Below the pieces are notes generated by a model. That model did not search any database, was not told where the DNA came from, and saw only the letters and a program-made list of their open reading frames with translations. A stretch of DNA of 64,000 bases from assembly GCA_950097015.1 (NCBI GenBank), contig CATNEN010000037.1, forward strand, positions 1,426,001-1,490,000, read 5' to 3'. The position numbers were made by a program, and so were the translations under genes. This stretch comes from Macrostomum hystrix (lineage: Eukaryota > Platyhelminthes > Macrostomidae). Positions 22,224 through 31,832 of this stretch are shown in pieces; the stretch's first letter is position 1, and every line of letters begins with the position of its first letter.

Positions 22224-23537
22224 ATGGTCAACACTCGCGCGACCTCAGCCGAGACTGGGGATACAACCGACCCGATTTCTGGGGATCATGCAGGACAGGA
22301 GCAAGCAACGGGAGGGGCGACCGCTGGACCATCGGCACCACTGCTTCAGCCGACAGTTGCCGGCCAGCCGCCAGCCAACCAGGACATGCTTCAGCACCTA
22401 CTCGGCGTCATGGTCACCATGATGCAGCAAAACCAGCAACTACTTACTCAGCTTCAAAGCCAGACAGCGGCAGCCCCACCGGCGCCAGCGGCGGTGCCAG
22501 ATGCGAACCCACTGCCCACGGCCCGCCGCCCGGCTTCCTTCGTCGGCGACAGCGTCCTGCGCAACGCACGACTACCGACATTCGATGGTGAGGACCCCGC
22601 CGCATTCCCAGCGTTCTGGGGCGCGTTCGATCATCGAATTCATGCCCTAGAAATGTCTCCCGTCGACAAGTTTGAGGTCCTTCGAGGTCTCCTCACGGGG
22701 GCCGCGTTGCGGAAGCTCGGAGGTCTGGACGCTTGCCAGCCCGGCGCGTACGAGGAGGCGCGGCGGATTCTGGAATATAACTACGGCGATTTGCAAGAGC
22801 AGAAGAGCGCATGCTACAAACGCCTCCTGGACATGCCACGTCTCAACGACGTCGACTTCCGAACGCTGGAACCCTTCGCGGACGCACTTCGTCTCACTGT
22901 GGGTCAGCTTGCCCGGCTGCAGGAGCCGGAAGCGGCGATGGACGCATACATCCACGCCTTGTGGCCGAAGTTACCTATCGCGCTCCGGACAGACATTCAG
23001 GACGCCCGCATTAAAGCCACTCAGTCGCCCATGCCCACTATGACCGACTTGCAAGGACACTTGGACGCGAAGCTACGCGTTCTCCGTGCCGCCAGGACTG
23101 TGACAAACGAAGCTCCAGCCGAAGCACCCTACTCCGGTGCCAGTCTCCTCGGCGCGGCATCAAACTCTTGCCCACCGGCCGCGCAGAACTCAGGACGCAG
23201 CTACGCCGCCGGCAGACATCAGCATGGCCCTAGTCGCAAAAACACCATCCGCTGTCAGGATATCGCCGGATGCGTCTACTGCGACCAGAGCGGTCACAAT
23301 GCGTCTCGCTGTGACCGTGTCACCCAGCCCGAGGACCGATTCAGTGCTGTCCGACGGAAGAAACTGTGTTTCAATTGCCTTGGGGATCACGAGGCACGGC
23401 ATTGCCCCTCTTCCAGCCGGTGCCGCAAGTGCGGCTCCAAGCACCATACCTCTCTTCATGGCGCTTACCCGAGGGAACCCGCCATCCAAACTGGAGCAGG
23501 CCCCTCGGCGCACTCGCAAGGCCGCATCAGCCGATAG
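22224..23537 (+). CDS. gag: BEL/Pao gag polyprotein (437 aa)
   Basis: The start is the first ATG after the primer binding site. Gln/Pro/Ala-rich N terminus, then a capsid-like region with LPTFDGEDPAAFPAFWGAFD, typical of BEL/Pao gag (DUF1759-type), then three Cys/His knuckles near the C terminus: CVYCDQSGHNASRC, CFNCLGDHEARHC and CRKCGSKHHTSLH. These bind genomic RNA. It overlaps the pol frame by about 170 nt, with pol in the -1 frame. Confidence 0.88.
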   Translation: MVNTRATSAETGDTTDPISGDHAGQEQATGGATAGPSAPLLQPTVAGQPPANQDMLQHLLGVMVTMMQQNQQLLTQLQSQTAAAPPAPAAVPDANPLPTARRPASFVGDSVLRNARLPTFDGEDPAAFPAFWGAFDHRIHALEMSPVDKFEVLRGLLTGAALRKLGGLDACQPGAYEEARRILEYNYGDLQEQKSACYKRLLDMPRLNDVDFRTLEPFADALRLTVGQLARLQEPEAAMDAYIHALWPKLPIALRTDIQDARIKATQSPMPTMTDLQGHLDAKLRVLRAARTVTNEAPAEAPYSGASLLGAASNSCPPAAQNSGRSYAAGRHQHGPSRKNTIRCQDIAGCVYCDQSGHNASRCDRVTQPEDRFSAVRRKKLCFNCLGDHEARHCPSSSRCRKCGSKHHTSLHGAYPREPAIQTGAGPSAHSQGRISR

Positions 23538-26500
23538 TCAATTCGCATCTCAGTGACACCTCCCCCCTTGTGGAATCGACGGAGGATTCATCCGGCCCTG
23601 TTAACGCCATCTCCTGCGTCTCGTCCGCGCAGGATAGCCTCCTTCAGCCCATAGTGATGGCCACCTTCTCTGCTCCAGCTGTGAACCCGGCAACTGGGGA
23701 TTCGGCTCCGATCACGGCCCTTATCGATGGCGGTTGCAGCTACACCTACCTTCGAGGCGACATAGCCCGGCGAATCGGCCTCCAGTCCCTCGGTACAATC
23801 AGCCTCGACAGCTCTGCGTGTCATGCCGAATCTCGCCGTCGCGTGCACGCCAACATTGTTCGCCTGGAATTAGCCACACTGGATGGTCGACGCATGCCGC
23901 TGAAGGTGCTCTCAGTCGAGAGGATTGCTCCAGCCATTCACTTACAGGCGCTACAGCTTCCGAAAGATATTCTAACAACCCTCGCCCATCTGCCTCTTGG
24001 GATTGCCAATGCACCCCCGATGGTGGACAAGGAGGTGGACCTGGATCTGCTGATTGGAAATGATTATGCACAGTTACTCGTAGGCCCGAGCGTTGGTGCA
24101 ATACCCCTACGTCGCAGCTTCACCGCTCACCTGACCCCGTTTGGAGCTGTCCTTACCGGCTCCCTCACAGGAACCTCGGACACCCATGCCATCTGCACCC
24201 GGGCCACCGAACTCCTCTGTACCGGGCGCCTCATCGTCAACTCACTCCACGGCTTGACAGAGCAACCTGTCCCGGACAACCTGTCCCATCTGGAGCTACT
24301 TGTAGATAGGATGACCAGTCTCGAGATCCTCGGTCTGGGTCCAAACACAGAACGGACCACGCAAAGCGAAGATCTCCAGACCAAGCGCCTTCTGGATTCT
24401 GCCACTCGGGAACCCGATGGCCGTTTCTCAGTCGCTCTCCCCTTCAAGCCAGGAGCCGAGCAGCTTCCTTCGAATTTCGGCCAAGCCTATGGCCGTGCTC
24501 GCGCAGTTCACAACCGCCTGGATCTCTTGCAACGCATGAAGTACTACGCTGAGTTCGAGAAACGTAAAACCGAGGGCGTACTCGAGATCGTCGACAGTCG
24601 GTCGCCACCTAGACCGATCGTTCACGTCCTACCTCACTTCCCGGTGATAAAGGAATCAAGTAACACAACAAAAATACGACCCGTCGTTGACGCCTCCGCT
24701 CCGACATCCCTTGGAGGCAGCTGCTTGAATGACCTCCTGGAGACTGGACCAAACCTCCTAACCGACCTTCTCCAGGTCCAGCTCCGTCTACGAGTCTACG
24801 AATACGCCTGCGTCAGCGACATCCAGTCTGCATTCTATCAGATAATGGTACACCCCGGGTGTCGAGACGCTCTACGCATCATCCTGCCGAGAGACATCGC
24901 CAAGCCACTCGACCAAGACAACATGCAGCTTTGGCGCTTCACGCGGATCGTAATGGGCGCCAGCCCATCACCCTGGATCCTTCTCACGGTGATCCACAAA
25001 CTCTGCGCCGACGCCATCGCCGGTGGAACCCACCGTTTCGGACTCCACAAGGGCGAGGTTGAATCTATCCCTTCTGGGCTCTACATGGATAACCTCGTGC
25101 AAGGCTACGATTGCAAGACCGAGGGCCCTCGTTTCGTCGCTGGACTGCGGGCTCTATTCCACTCGGGGCAGTTCCACCTCCGGGAGTTCGCAGCAAACGA
25201 CTCACAGGCTCTTCAGGGCCTCCCTGAGGAAGATCGCGTTGAGAACCCAGTCGTCAGAAACCTCGGTATCGTCTGGGACACCGTCAATGACACCATCCGA
25301 CTTGCCAAGCCTACGATTTCATGCGGCATCACGCTTACTCGCGCCAGCTTACTGAGCGTCATCTCCCGCCCCTACGATCCATTTGGATACGTTGCCCCCC
25401 TCGTTCTGGCGGGCCGACTTCTCTACAGGGCGGCATTCAAGCCTAACGATGCCTGGGACACTCTGGCCGATCCTGCCACCGTTGACGCTTGGTCCAGGCT
25501 CCGTTCAGACTTCGTTGACATCGACCGCATTGTCATACCTCGTCGCTGCGTCACGAAGCGCACTGTTCCCAGTCGCCTGGTCATCTTCAGTGATGGTTCA
25601 CCACAGGCGTATGGCTTCACCGTCTATCTGCACCACACTCACGACGGTCGAGTGACCACCACCCTCATCTACGCGAGAGCACGTCTCGTCCCAACTGGCA
25701 AGAAAGGCCTACTAATTACCGTTCCGCGCATCGAACTCTGGGCCGCTCTTATCGCTACCCGCGCGACCCTTCTCTTACGAGATATCCTTACTCCAATGCT
25801 AGAGATCAGCGGTATAACCCACTTTATCGACAGCCAGATTGTCCTTTACTGGCTCATGGACGGTGCCAAGCTCCGTCCCTACGAGTGCCACCGCGTCCAG
25901 GAGATACGCAACTCCGGGTTGACAGAGGACCGCCGCTACGTTCCCACTGCAGAGAATCCGGCCGACCATTGTACCAGGCCCCTAACACTGACCCAGCTTA
26001 TCGCGTCGAACTTCTACACCGGTCCCGAGTTTATTCAACGGCCTTACCATACGTGGACCTCCTGGCCGCTCCCCGGTCAGTCCGTCAACCCACCAGAGGA
26101 AACTCGGCGTAAAGATAAGCCGTCTATTTCGCTTCTGCACGCTACCAAAGGCGTTGATGAGCCCCCACCTGGAGACATGGATATCACTCGTTTCGGATGC
26201 CTCAACACCCTGCTCGGTGCAACCGCATATGTCGTCCGCTTCGTCACGAGGGACAGGACCCGCGGAGTCCCAGGCTTAAACGCGCGCAACGCCGCCCTCC
26301 TTCTCTGGGTCCGGTACACACAGCGTTTACATTACCTCAAGGACATGATCGCTCTTCAATCGGGCAACCCTGGGAATTGTCGGCTGGTGAATCAGCTTGC
26401 CTTGTATCTTGATACCGACGGTTTCGTCCGCTTGAGCTCACGCATGGCCAACGCCAATTTGGACGCTGATGCACTGCACCCGTTGCTCCTGCCCTCGAGG

Positions 26501-27838
26501 AGTCACCTCAGTTATCTATTGATCCGACATATCCACGAGCAGGAGGTACACGCGACTGCCTCCACAGTTCTTAGTCGACTGAGGGAGCGCTTCTGGATTG
26601 TCCGTGGCCTTGCCACTGTGCGCAACGCTCTACGTGGCTGCCTTGTTTGCCGCGCCTCCAAAGCGCCACCCATGACTCGCCCACATCATGGTCAGCTGCC
26701 ACCTGAACGTTTGGACTTCACGCAGCCCGCTTTCCGCTCAATTCTCATCGATCAGTTAGGACCGATATATACATGGGCGTCCACGACAAGGACATCAGCC
26801 AAGCGCTGGGTCCTCATCCTCTCCTGCGCGACCAGTCGTGCTGTGCACCTAGAACCTCTGACGGACTACTCCGCGGACGCGGTGCTCCACGCGTTTGAGA
26901 GATTTTGGGCCCGGCGAGGCCTCACGGAAGGTACAATCTTCCTCGATCAGGCGACGGCATTCCAGGCCACCGCCAAGCTGGTAGATACCCTCCTGGCGCC
27001 GACGTTCCAGCACAAGATCTTCACGGATCTTCAACCTTTTGCCACCACCCGTAGACTCCGTTTCAAGTTCGCACCGGTCCGTTCCCCTTGGCACCAGGGT
27101 GCGGTGGAAAGGCTTGTCGCTCTTACCAAAGCCAGCCTACGGCCGGCACTCTGGCGTCGTCGGATCGATGACGATGAACTGCGGACTCTACTCTGCAGGG
27201 TTGAAGCCGTACTCAACACACGCCCCCTCACGGCTCTCAGCAACGACCCAAGGGATATGCGCCCACTGACACCGGCACATCTTATAGCCCCAAACGTCTG
27301 CCTCGACCTGCCAGCCGCTTCAGAGAGTCTCCTACCACCGGCGGACTCGTCAACCGGCAACGTACTACGGGCGCTCTACTACCGCAGGGAACAGATTATC
27401 GACGCCTTTTGGGATCGCTGGCGCTGCGAATACCTCCAGCATCTGCGATCAATCCATCTGGCAGAACGACGACGCAATCCAGGGGTAACCCAGCAGCCTC
27501 GTCAGGATCAACTCTGCCTTCTCGTTGAGAGCACACCTCGTGCCAGTTGGAAGACTTGTCGCATCCTAGCCCTGCACCCGGATGCACAAGGCGTCGTGCG
27601 CTACGTCACAATCCGCACCAGTGCCGGTTACGAATCCCGGCGTCCTGTCGAGCATCTCGTCCCGCTGGAGGCCGAAGTTGTGGAGCCGGATCCAGAAATC
27701 GGCGCCAGGGCGAAGACCCAGGACAGCTCACCGCAGTCGCCAACGGCAACTAATGTCACGGCTGTACCGACTTCGGTCCGCTCTCTTCGCGCCCGTAAGC
27801 GGCAGGGAGTCCGAGACGCCCTGTTTGACATTCCCTGA
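23366..27838 (+). CDS. pol: BEL/Pao pol polyprotein: protease, RT, RNase H, integrase (open frame of about 1,490 codons)
   Basis: Codon numbers count from 23366. Aspartic protease: ALIDGGCS, Asp at codon 121. RT: VSDIQSAFYQ with catalytic Asp 485, then LYMDNLV, where the usual YxDD is YMDN (codons 575-576). RNase H: IFSDGS, IELWAALIA, DSQIVLYWL and NPADHCTR. Integrase: His-rich HIHEQEVHATAS with CLVC (zinc finger), then Asp 1129 (LIDQLGP), Asp 1194 (FLDQATAF) and Glu 1248 (GAVERLV). A C-terminal block with VLNTRPLT and PLTPAHLI matches DUF5641. No stops interrupt it. It lies -1 relative to gag and has no obvious own start, so expression probably needs frameshifting. The YMDN change would be expected to weaken or kill RT. 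Confidence 0.93.
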   Translation: MFQLPWGSRGTALPLFQPVPQVRLQAPYLSSWRLPEGTRHPNWSRPLGALARPHQPIVNSHLSDTSPLVESTEDSSGPVNAISCVSSAQDSLLQPIVMATFSAPAVNPATGDSAPITALIDGGCSYTYLRGDIARRIGLQSLGTISLDSSACHAESRRRVHANIVRLELATLDGRRMPLKVLSVERIAPAIHLQALQLPKDILTTLAHLPLGIANAPPMVDKEVDLDLLIGNDYAQLLVGPSVGAIPLRRSFTAHLTPFGAVLTGSLTGTSDTHAICTRATELLCTGRLIVNSLHGLTEQPVPDNLSHLELLVDRMTSLEILGLGPNTERTTQSEDLQTKRLLDSATREPDGRFSVALPFKPGAEQLPSNFGQAYGRARAVHNRLDLLQRMKYYAEFEKRKTEGVLEIVDSRSPPRPIVHVLPHFPVIKESSNTTKIRPVVDASAPTSLGGSCLNDLLETGPNLLTDLLQVQLRLRVYEYACVSDIQSAFYQIMVHPGCRDALRIILPRDIAKPLDQDNMQLWRFTRIVMGASPSPWILLTVIHKLCADAIAGGTHRFGLHKGEVESIPSGLYMDNLVQGYDCKTEGPRFVAGLRALFHSGQFHLREFAANDSQALQGLPEEDRVENPVVRNLGIVWDTVNDTIRLAKPTISCGITLTRASLLSVISRPYDPFGYVAPLVLAGRLLYRAAFKPNDAWDTLADPATVDAWSRLRSDFVDIDRIVIPRRCVTKRTVPSRLVIFSDGSPQAYGFTVYLHHTHDGRVTTTLIYARARLVPTGKKGLLITVPRIELWAALIATRATLLLRDILTPMLEISGITHFIDSQIVLYWLMDGAKLRPYECHRVQEIRNSGLTEDRRYVPTAENPADHCTRPLTLTQLIASNFYTGPEFIQRPYHTWTSWPLPGQSVNPPEETRRKDKPSISLLHATKGVDEPPPGDMDITRFGCLNTLLGATAYVVRFVTRDRTRGVPGLNARNAALLLWVRYTQRLHYLKDMIALQSGNPGNCRLVNQLALYLDTDGFVRLSSRMANANLDADALHPLLLPSRSHLSYLLIRHIHEQEVHATASTVLSRLRERFWIVRGLATVRNALRGCLVCRASKAPPMTRPHHGQLPPERLDFTQPAFRSILIDQLGPIYTWASTTRTSAKRWVLILSCATSRAVHLEPLTDYSADAVLHAFERFWARRGLTEGTIFLDQATAFQATAKLVDTLLAPTFQHKIFTDLQPFATTRRLRFKFAPVRSPWHQGAVERLVALTKASLRPALWRRRIDDDELRTLLCRVEAVLNTRPLTALSNDPRDMRPLTPAHLIAPNVCLDLPAASESLLPPADSSTGNVLRALYYRREQIIDAFWDRWRCEYLQHLRSIHLAERRRNPGVTQQPRQDQLCLLVESTPRASWKTCRILALHPDAQGVVRYVTIRTSAGYESRRPVEHLVPLEAEVVEPDPEIGARAKTQDSSPQSPTATNVTAVPTSVRSLRARKRQGVRDALFDIP

Positions 27839-27960
27839 GTGTTACTTCGTGCACTATGAACCTAGAGTTTACCTCAAAGAGACTAAAACTGATGTTCTAT
27901 CTTCCGCTTCCTAATTTCCTACCTAGCCATCCTAGCCATCCGTACAGCCCCCCCCCAATC

Positions 27961-28187
27961 TGTCGGATTCATCTGGCAATCCTCCTCGTTAATTCAAGCT
28001 TGCCCTACTGCGCTAAATTTAGCTCCTTGTTACACCTTGTTTACCCATAGACACCCCCAGCCTCAACTGTACTCTTAAATTAAATACAAAGTCGCCCAGC
28101 CGTTCCCCAAAAGAAACTACACACACGCATGTTCGTTCTAGCAACTTAAGCTTAACATAAAGCCTTTGTCTCAGTCAGTTGACGACA
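27961..28187 (+). repeat. Right LTR
   Basis: 227 bp copy of 21959-22185, followed by the CTTGT target-site duplication. Confidence 0.93.
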
Positions 28188-28216
28188 CTTGTTTACCAAA
28201 TTACGAGGCTCGTAAA

Positions 28217-28705
28217 TGCGGCTATGGCATCCTAGTGACAGCCGTGTTGACGACTCTTAGGCTACATCGAACATGCGCGACGGTCGCCTAATAGGCAACT
28301 CCGAACATGTTCTTTGTTCCGAGAACATGTTCTTTTAAATTAATAAGGCTACTTAATGTATATTAAATACCGCTAGGTGAAGAAAAAATAATGAAGAAAA
28401 AACTATGCCTTCCTTGGCATGAGGTCAACAAACAAGACGGAGTTAGACCATACTATGTCTAGTAATATCCTAGTTCACCAGCACTTAACGTACATATTAG
28501 CCAGCAATATAGTTTTCTCTCAACGGCGCATTCAGCACGTAGCTACATATATATTTTTTACATTACGAAGCCTTATAAATTAAAAAGAACATGTTCTCGG
28601 AACAAATAACATGTTCTGATTTGCCCATTAGACAACCGTCGCGCATGTTCGATTACCGTTTCTTAGACCCTATCTCTGTCAACACGGGTGCTTGTGACCA
28701 TAGAC
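28217..28705. mobile_element. MITE / foldback element with ~130-bp terminal inverted repeats
   Basis: The left arm 28217-28350 (GTGTTGACG, CGAACATGCGCGACGG, TTCCGAGAACATGTTCTTTT) reappears inverted at about 28575-28705. The outer ends CTATGG / CCATAG match. The centre has no ORF. Nonautonomous DNA transposon or foldback element; superfamily not identified. Confidence 0.75.
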
Positions 28706-29001
28706 TAAAGCTAAAATTCTCTAGCAGGCAGATCTTTGATTTAATTAAATGCCTGTAAGACCAAAAGTGCTGCAAAAAGCTATAATATTTATATTAACAT
28801 TATTTCTCTGAAAGAAATAAAAATTATTGCGATCATCAATCAATAATTAGTCCATGGCAATCTGTAGATAGTAAAGAGACATTAGTTTTTGCCACAGACA
28901 AACCACACTGGTAAGCAGCACTTGTGTTTGTACCATTCTTCGATCAGTGAGTTTGAGATAGTTTTAAAACATTCGTATCATCAGCCAGTATACAATAAAT
29001 A

Positions 29002-30171
29002 ATGCTTTCTACTGTTTTGTTAGCAAGTATATTATCTACAATAGCGTTGACTACTAGCGCCAGTTGGCTGATAATGACAGGCAGGAACGCTACAGTAGGA
29101 GTCGAGAAAACTAAAACAAATATGTTCGCGCCGTACACAGTGGGATCAGAGTATCAAAATACTCGGTCCAGCCAGGCGCTCACAATTGGCTGCGAGTTGA
29201 GAATGAACGACTCAACAGAGCTTCAAAACCATAGCATCCAGCTGCAGAAGCTAGGCCACTTGGCTGAAGACGCTCGGCCGAATGTAGTCAGCAAACTATC
29301 AGCTGACAAAAGGATCTTTGCAGTGACGCTTAACCTGATCAGTGCCAAGAAAGCCAAAGAGTCCGCTTACATCTGCTTCGGCCAAGCCAATGGCAGAAAT
29401 GCCAGTGTCACAATCGCATTCCTGTCTGTGCCATTGCTCAGCGTCAGTGTCGAAGGCGACAGTGTCGAAAAATCTCTGGACGAATTAGGCGACGTGACTA
29501 CACACCACGGCACTCGAATCAATGTCACCTGCCATGTGAACGCCTTTCCAGAAGCCGAGGTGAGCTGGTATCGCTCTGAACCGGAGGTGAAGATTTCCAC
29601 AAAAAGCAAGCTAGAACTGGCTGCCGCGGACTACTATAAGTATGTTGTTCGTTCGCTGGTTGGGCGGCGTTTCAAAAATCCGCATTTTCAAAATTTTCGA
29701 ACAAGAATTTCTATTTTTTCTCTATTATTTCTACTCCTCCCAACTCAAATTACCATCAGAGATCGTGGCTTCTATGTCTGCCGAGCGAATAACAGCTTTG
29801 GGACGAATTCGTTCAGGATTTTTCTGCGGGTCAAGAACCCCAGAGACTACCTGAAGCCTCTCATCATCCTGCTATCTTTGGTGCTAGTTTTGGTGGCAAT
29901 CTACATTTTCTACGAGTTGAGAATGCGAGAGAAGCGGCTGCAGAGTGTGCAAAGGCGGGCGGTGGAGACACGCGAGATTCAGCAGAGCGTGGATTCCCGC
30001 AACACTGACGCCTCCCCAAGCGCCATTCCGGTATTTAAGTCACCTGCCACCAAGGAGAAGACCCAATACAAGAGTGCCGCGAGCAGCATGGCCACTTGTG
30101 GCAGACCCGATAAAATCCTAGGATTTAACGTCATAGCCACGACTGCTGTACCTTCCGTGCGCGTACATTAA
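29002..30171 (+). CDS. Basigin/neuroplastin-like Ig membrane protein (two exons, 349 aa)
   Basis: Signal peptide at residues 1-20 (MLSTVLLASILSTIALTTSA), two Ig-like domains, one transmembrane helix (LIILLSLVLVLVAIYIFYEL) and a basic cytoplasmic tail starting RMREKRL. First Ig Cys in LTIGCEL and YICFGQ; second in NVTCHVNAFPEAEVSWY and DRGFYVCRANNSFG. Multiple N-glycosylation sequons. The frame reads straight through, but 29640-29759 is an intron (AA|GTATGT ... TTACCATCAG|AG) of exactly 120 nt; removing it restores DYYKDRGFYVC, the Ig D-x-G-x-Y-x-C motif. Exons 29002-29639 and 29760-30171. The LVLVLVAIYIFYE span resembles the basigin-family span that binds monocarboxylate transporters; other two-Ig proteins cannot be excluded. 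Confidence 0.8.
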   Translation: MLSTVLLASILSTIALTTSASWLIMTGRNATVGVEKTKTNMFAPYTVGSEYQNTRSSQALTIGCELRMNDSTELQNHSIQLQKLGHLAEDARPNVVSKLSADKRIFAVTLNLISAKKAKESAYICFGQANGRNASVTIAFLSVPLLSVSVEGDSVEKSLDELGDVTTHHGTRINVTCHVNAFPEAEVSWYRSEPEVKISTKSKLELAAADYYKYVVRSLVGRRFKNPHFQNFRTRISIFSLLFLLLPTQITIRDRGFYVCRANNSFGTNSFRIFLRVKNPRDYLKPLIILLSLVLVLVAIYIFYELRMREKRLQSVQRRAVETREIQQSVDSRNTDASPSAIPVFKSPATKEKTQYKSAASSMATCGRPDKILGFNVIATTAVPSVRVH

Positions 30172-31215
30172 CTTTTGATTCACTGAACTCATCCGTAAGT
30201 TCTGTTAATTCCAGTATGGATGCAGTTTAACTCTGCTGAACAAGATGCTATCTGCTATTGCAAGATGGCCTCGTAAATATTGTCAATTGCTAATCCATTT
30301 TTCCAAGCGTCTTTTGTTACAAAAAAATGAATAAGAGCAGCATCATTTTATTTCAATCTCCAAGCTTTCGTTTGTTTTTGTATTTTGTGTTTGTATTGTA
30401 TTTTTAATCTGAATAGCGAATTTTTTTGTTTTCAAAAACTTTAGTAGGACGTATGTATAAGTGAAGGCAAACAACACATTAGCAAAGCCAATTTGACTGT
30501 AAGTCTGAAAACTGTATGCAAATTTCCTGCGACTTGTCACTCGTGATTCAGATTTAGGTTATTTGGATTAGGTTAATTTGATTCAGGTTAGTGACTACAG
30601 ATAAAACTGGAACACAGAAGCTTAATTTATACGCTGGAAAAAAGAGTAAACATTTGAGCCACAAACATTATAAAACCCCGAAATGATATGGAGCAAGAGT
30701 TTTTTATCTAAGAAGATCAGAAACCGGAACATTTCAGAAATTTGAAAACTTCTCCAGTAGATAGTAAGCTTACGAAATTCAACACAATTTCTGAAATTGT
30801 TCAATTAAGCTAATTTCGGAAATTCAAGTTCTTTAAACTATCAACGTTTCTTCGAAATTTTAAGACTTTAAAAATCCATACAATTATACCATAGTATTTA
30901 AACACTGAATTATATCTTCCTTTCATGCACAATTTCACTGTTTAAAGACAAACTGATTCAATTATTTACATTCGAGACTAAATTGAGGCTAAAACAATCT
31001 GTCAGTGAAGTGAGTTACAGTTGAGTGCACACAATGTGAGAGCAATGTACTCATGCAGAGTCTACAATTGTACTAAATAGTTTAAATAAATAGTTCAGCG
31101 GTTCAAGAGCAAGTTTTAGAAGCCAACAGCCAGGTTGTAGTCAGTACATTCGGCCGCCCTTCTCAAAGAACATGAAGTCCTGCGAATTGGTTTATTGGAT
31201 AGCAATTATACTCGT
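30172..31215. other. AT-rich intergenic DNA, no gene seen
   Basis: 3' side of the Ig gene. No supported ORF or RNA. Confidence 0.4.
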
Positions 31216-31512
31216 AATAATAATAATAATTGCAGGAGAGCTGGGAGGCACATCATTTAGTGACAGTTAAATCTGCCCATTCGGTTGACTCCTGAGCGCA
31301 CACGCACACAGGTGTGTACTCGTACATTTGCCCTGACTTTCCCATTGTCACTGTGCCTAGGAGGTTGGCCCTCATGGGCGTAAATTGCACGACAAGCCCC
31401 CAAACCTTTTCTCCGTGGTTGCGCCCAAATTTAATGTGGCCTCGCTACGAAATCTAGCTCAGAGTTCTTGGTGTGGGAGGCAAACGCGTGAGACCGCTCC
31501 GCGTAATCCTGA
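31216..31512 (-). mobile_element. SINE family 1 copy, reverse orientation
   Basis: On plus it reads from the ATT-rich tail (AATAATAATAATAATTGCAG) through GAGCGCACACGCACACAGGT and GCACGACAAGCCCCCAAACC to the tRNA-like head. The order matches 58795-59170. Confidence 0.82.
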
Positions 31513-31832
31513 ACAGAACGACGACTTCACTTTGCTCCCATACTATAAAATGCCACCCTCTTGCGGCTAATCGGACACATTGTGGGCTCAATTTAGTGGA
31601 CACATTGTGGACACATTGTCGACCTCTCTTTCAATCGTTCTTTATGCAATCAATCACTGAACCACCTTACCACCTTTGAGGCCAATAAAACATCGCACTA
31701 AATCATCAAGACTTACTCAAATAGAACGGGTCGCAAGACTATATCGCAAGTGTAAATATATATAAAGGCCGATTTTGATCGAAAATTCTTTGAGAAGATG
31801 GCTAAGAAATCGCCCCGCCAGAGCTGACTCAC

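Larger units (their letters stand above)
21959..28187 (+). mobile_element. Full-length BEL/Pao LTR retrotransposon, 6,229 bp
   Basis: Two 227-bp LTRs (21959-22185 and 27961-28187), both TGTCGG...GACGACA, differ at one site by eye (CCTCCACG versus CCTCCTCG). They flank gag and pol ORFs, with a CTTGT duplication on each side. The order PR-RT-RNaseH-IN places it in BEL/Pao. One LTR difference in 227 bp means a recent insertion. No clear polypurine tract precedes the right LTR: the bases there are a C-run (CCCCCCCCAATC). Confidence 0.95.

Noticed and set aside
23588-27831. Many overlapping frames inside pol on both strands
   Set aside because: Shadow frames of GC-rich coding sequence; the pol frame explains the region.
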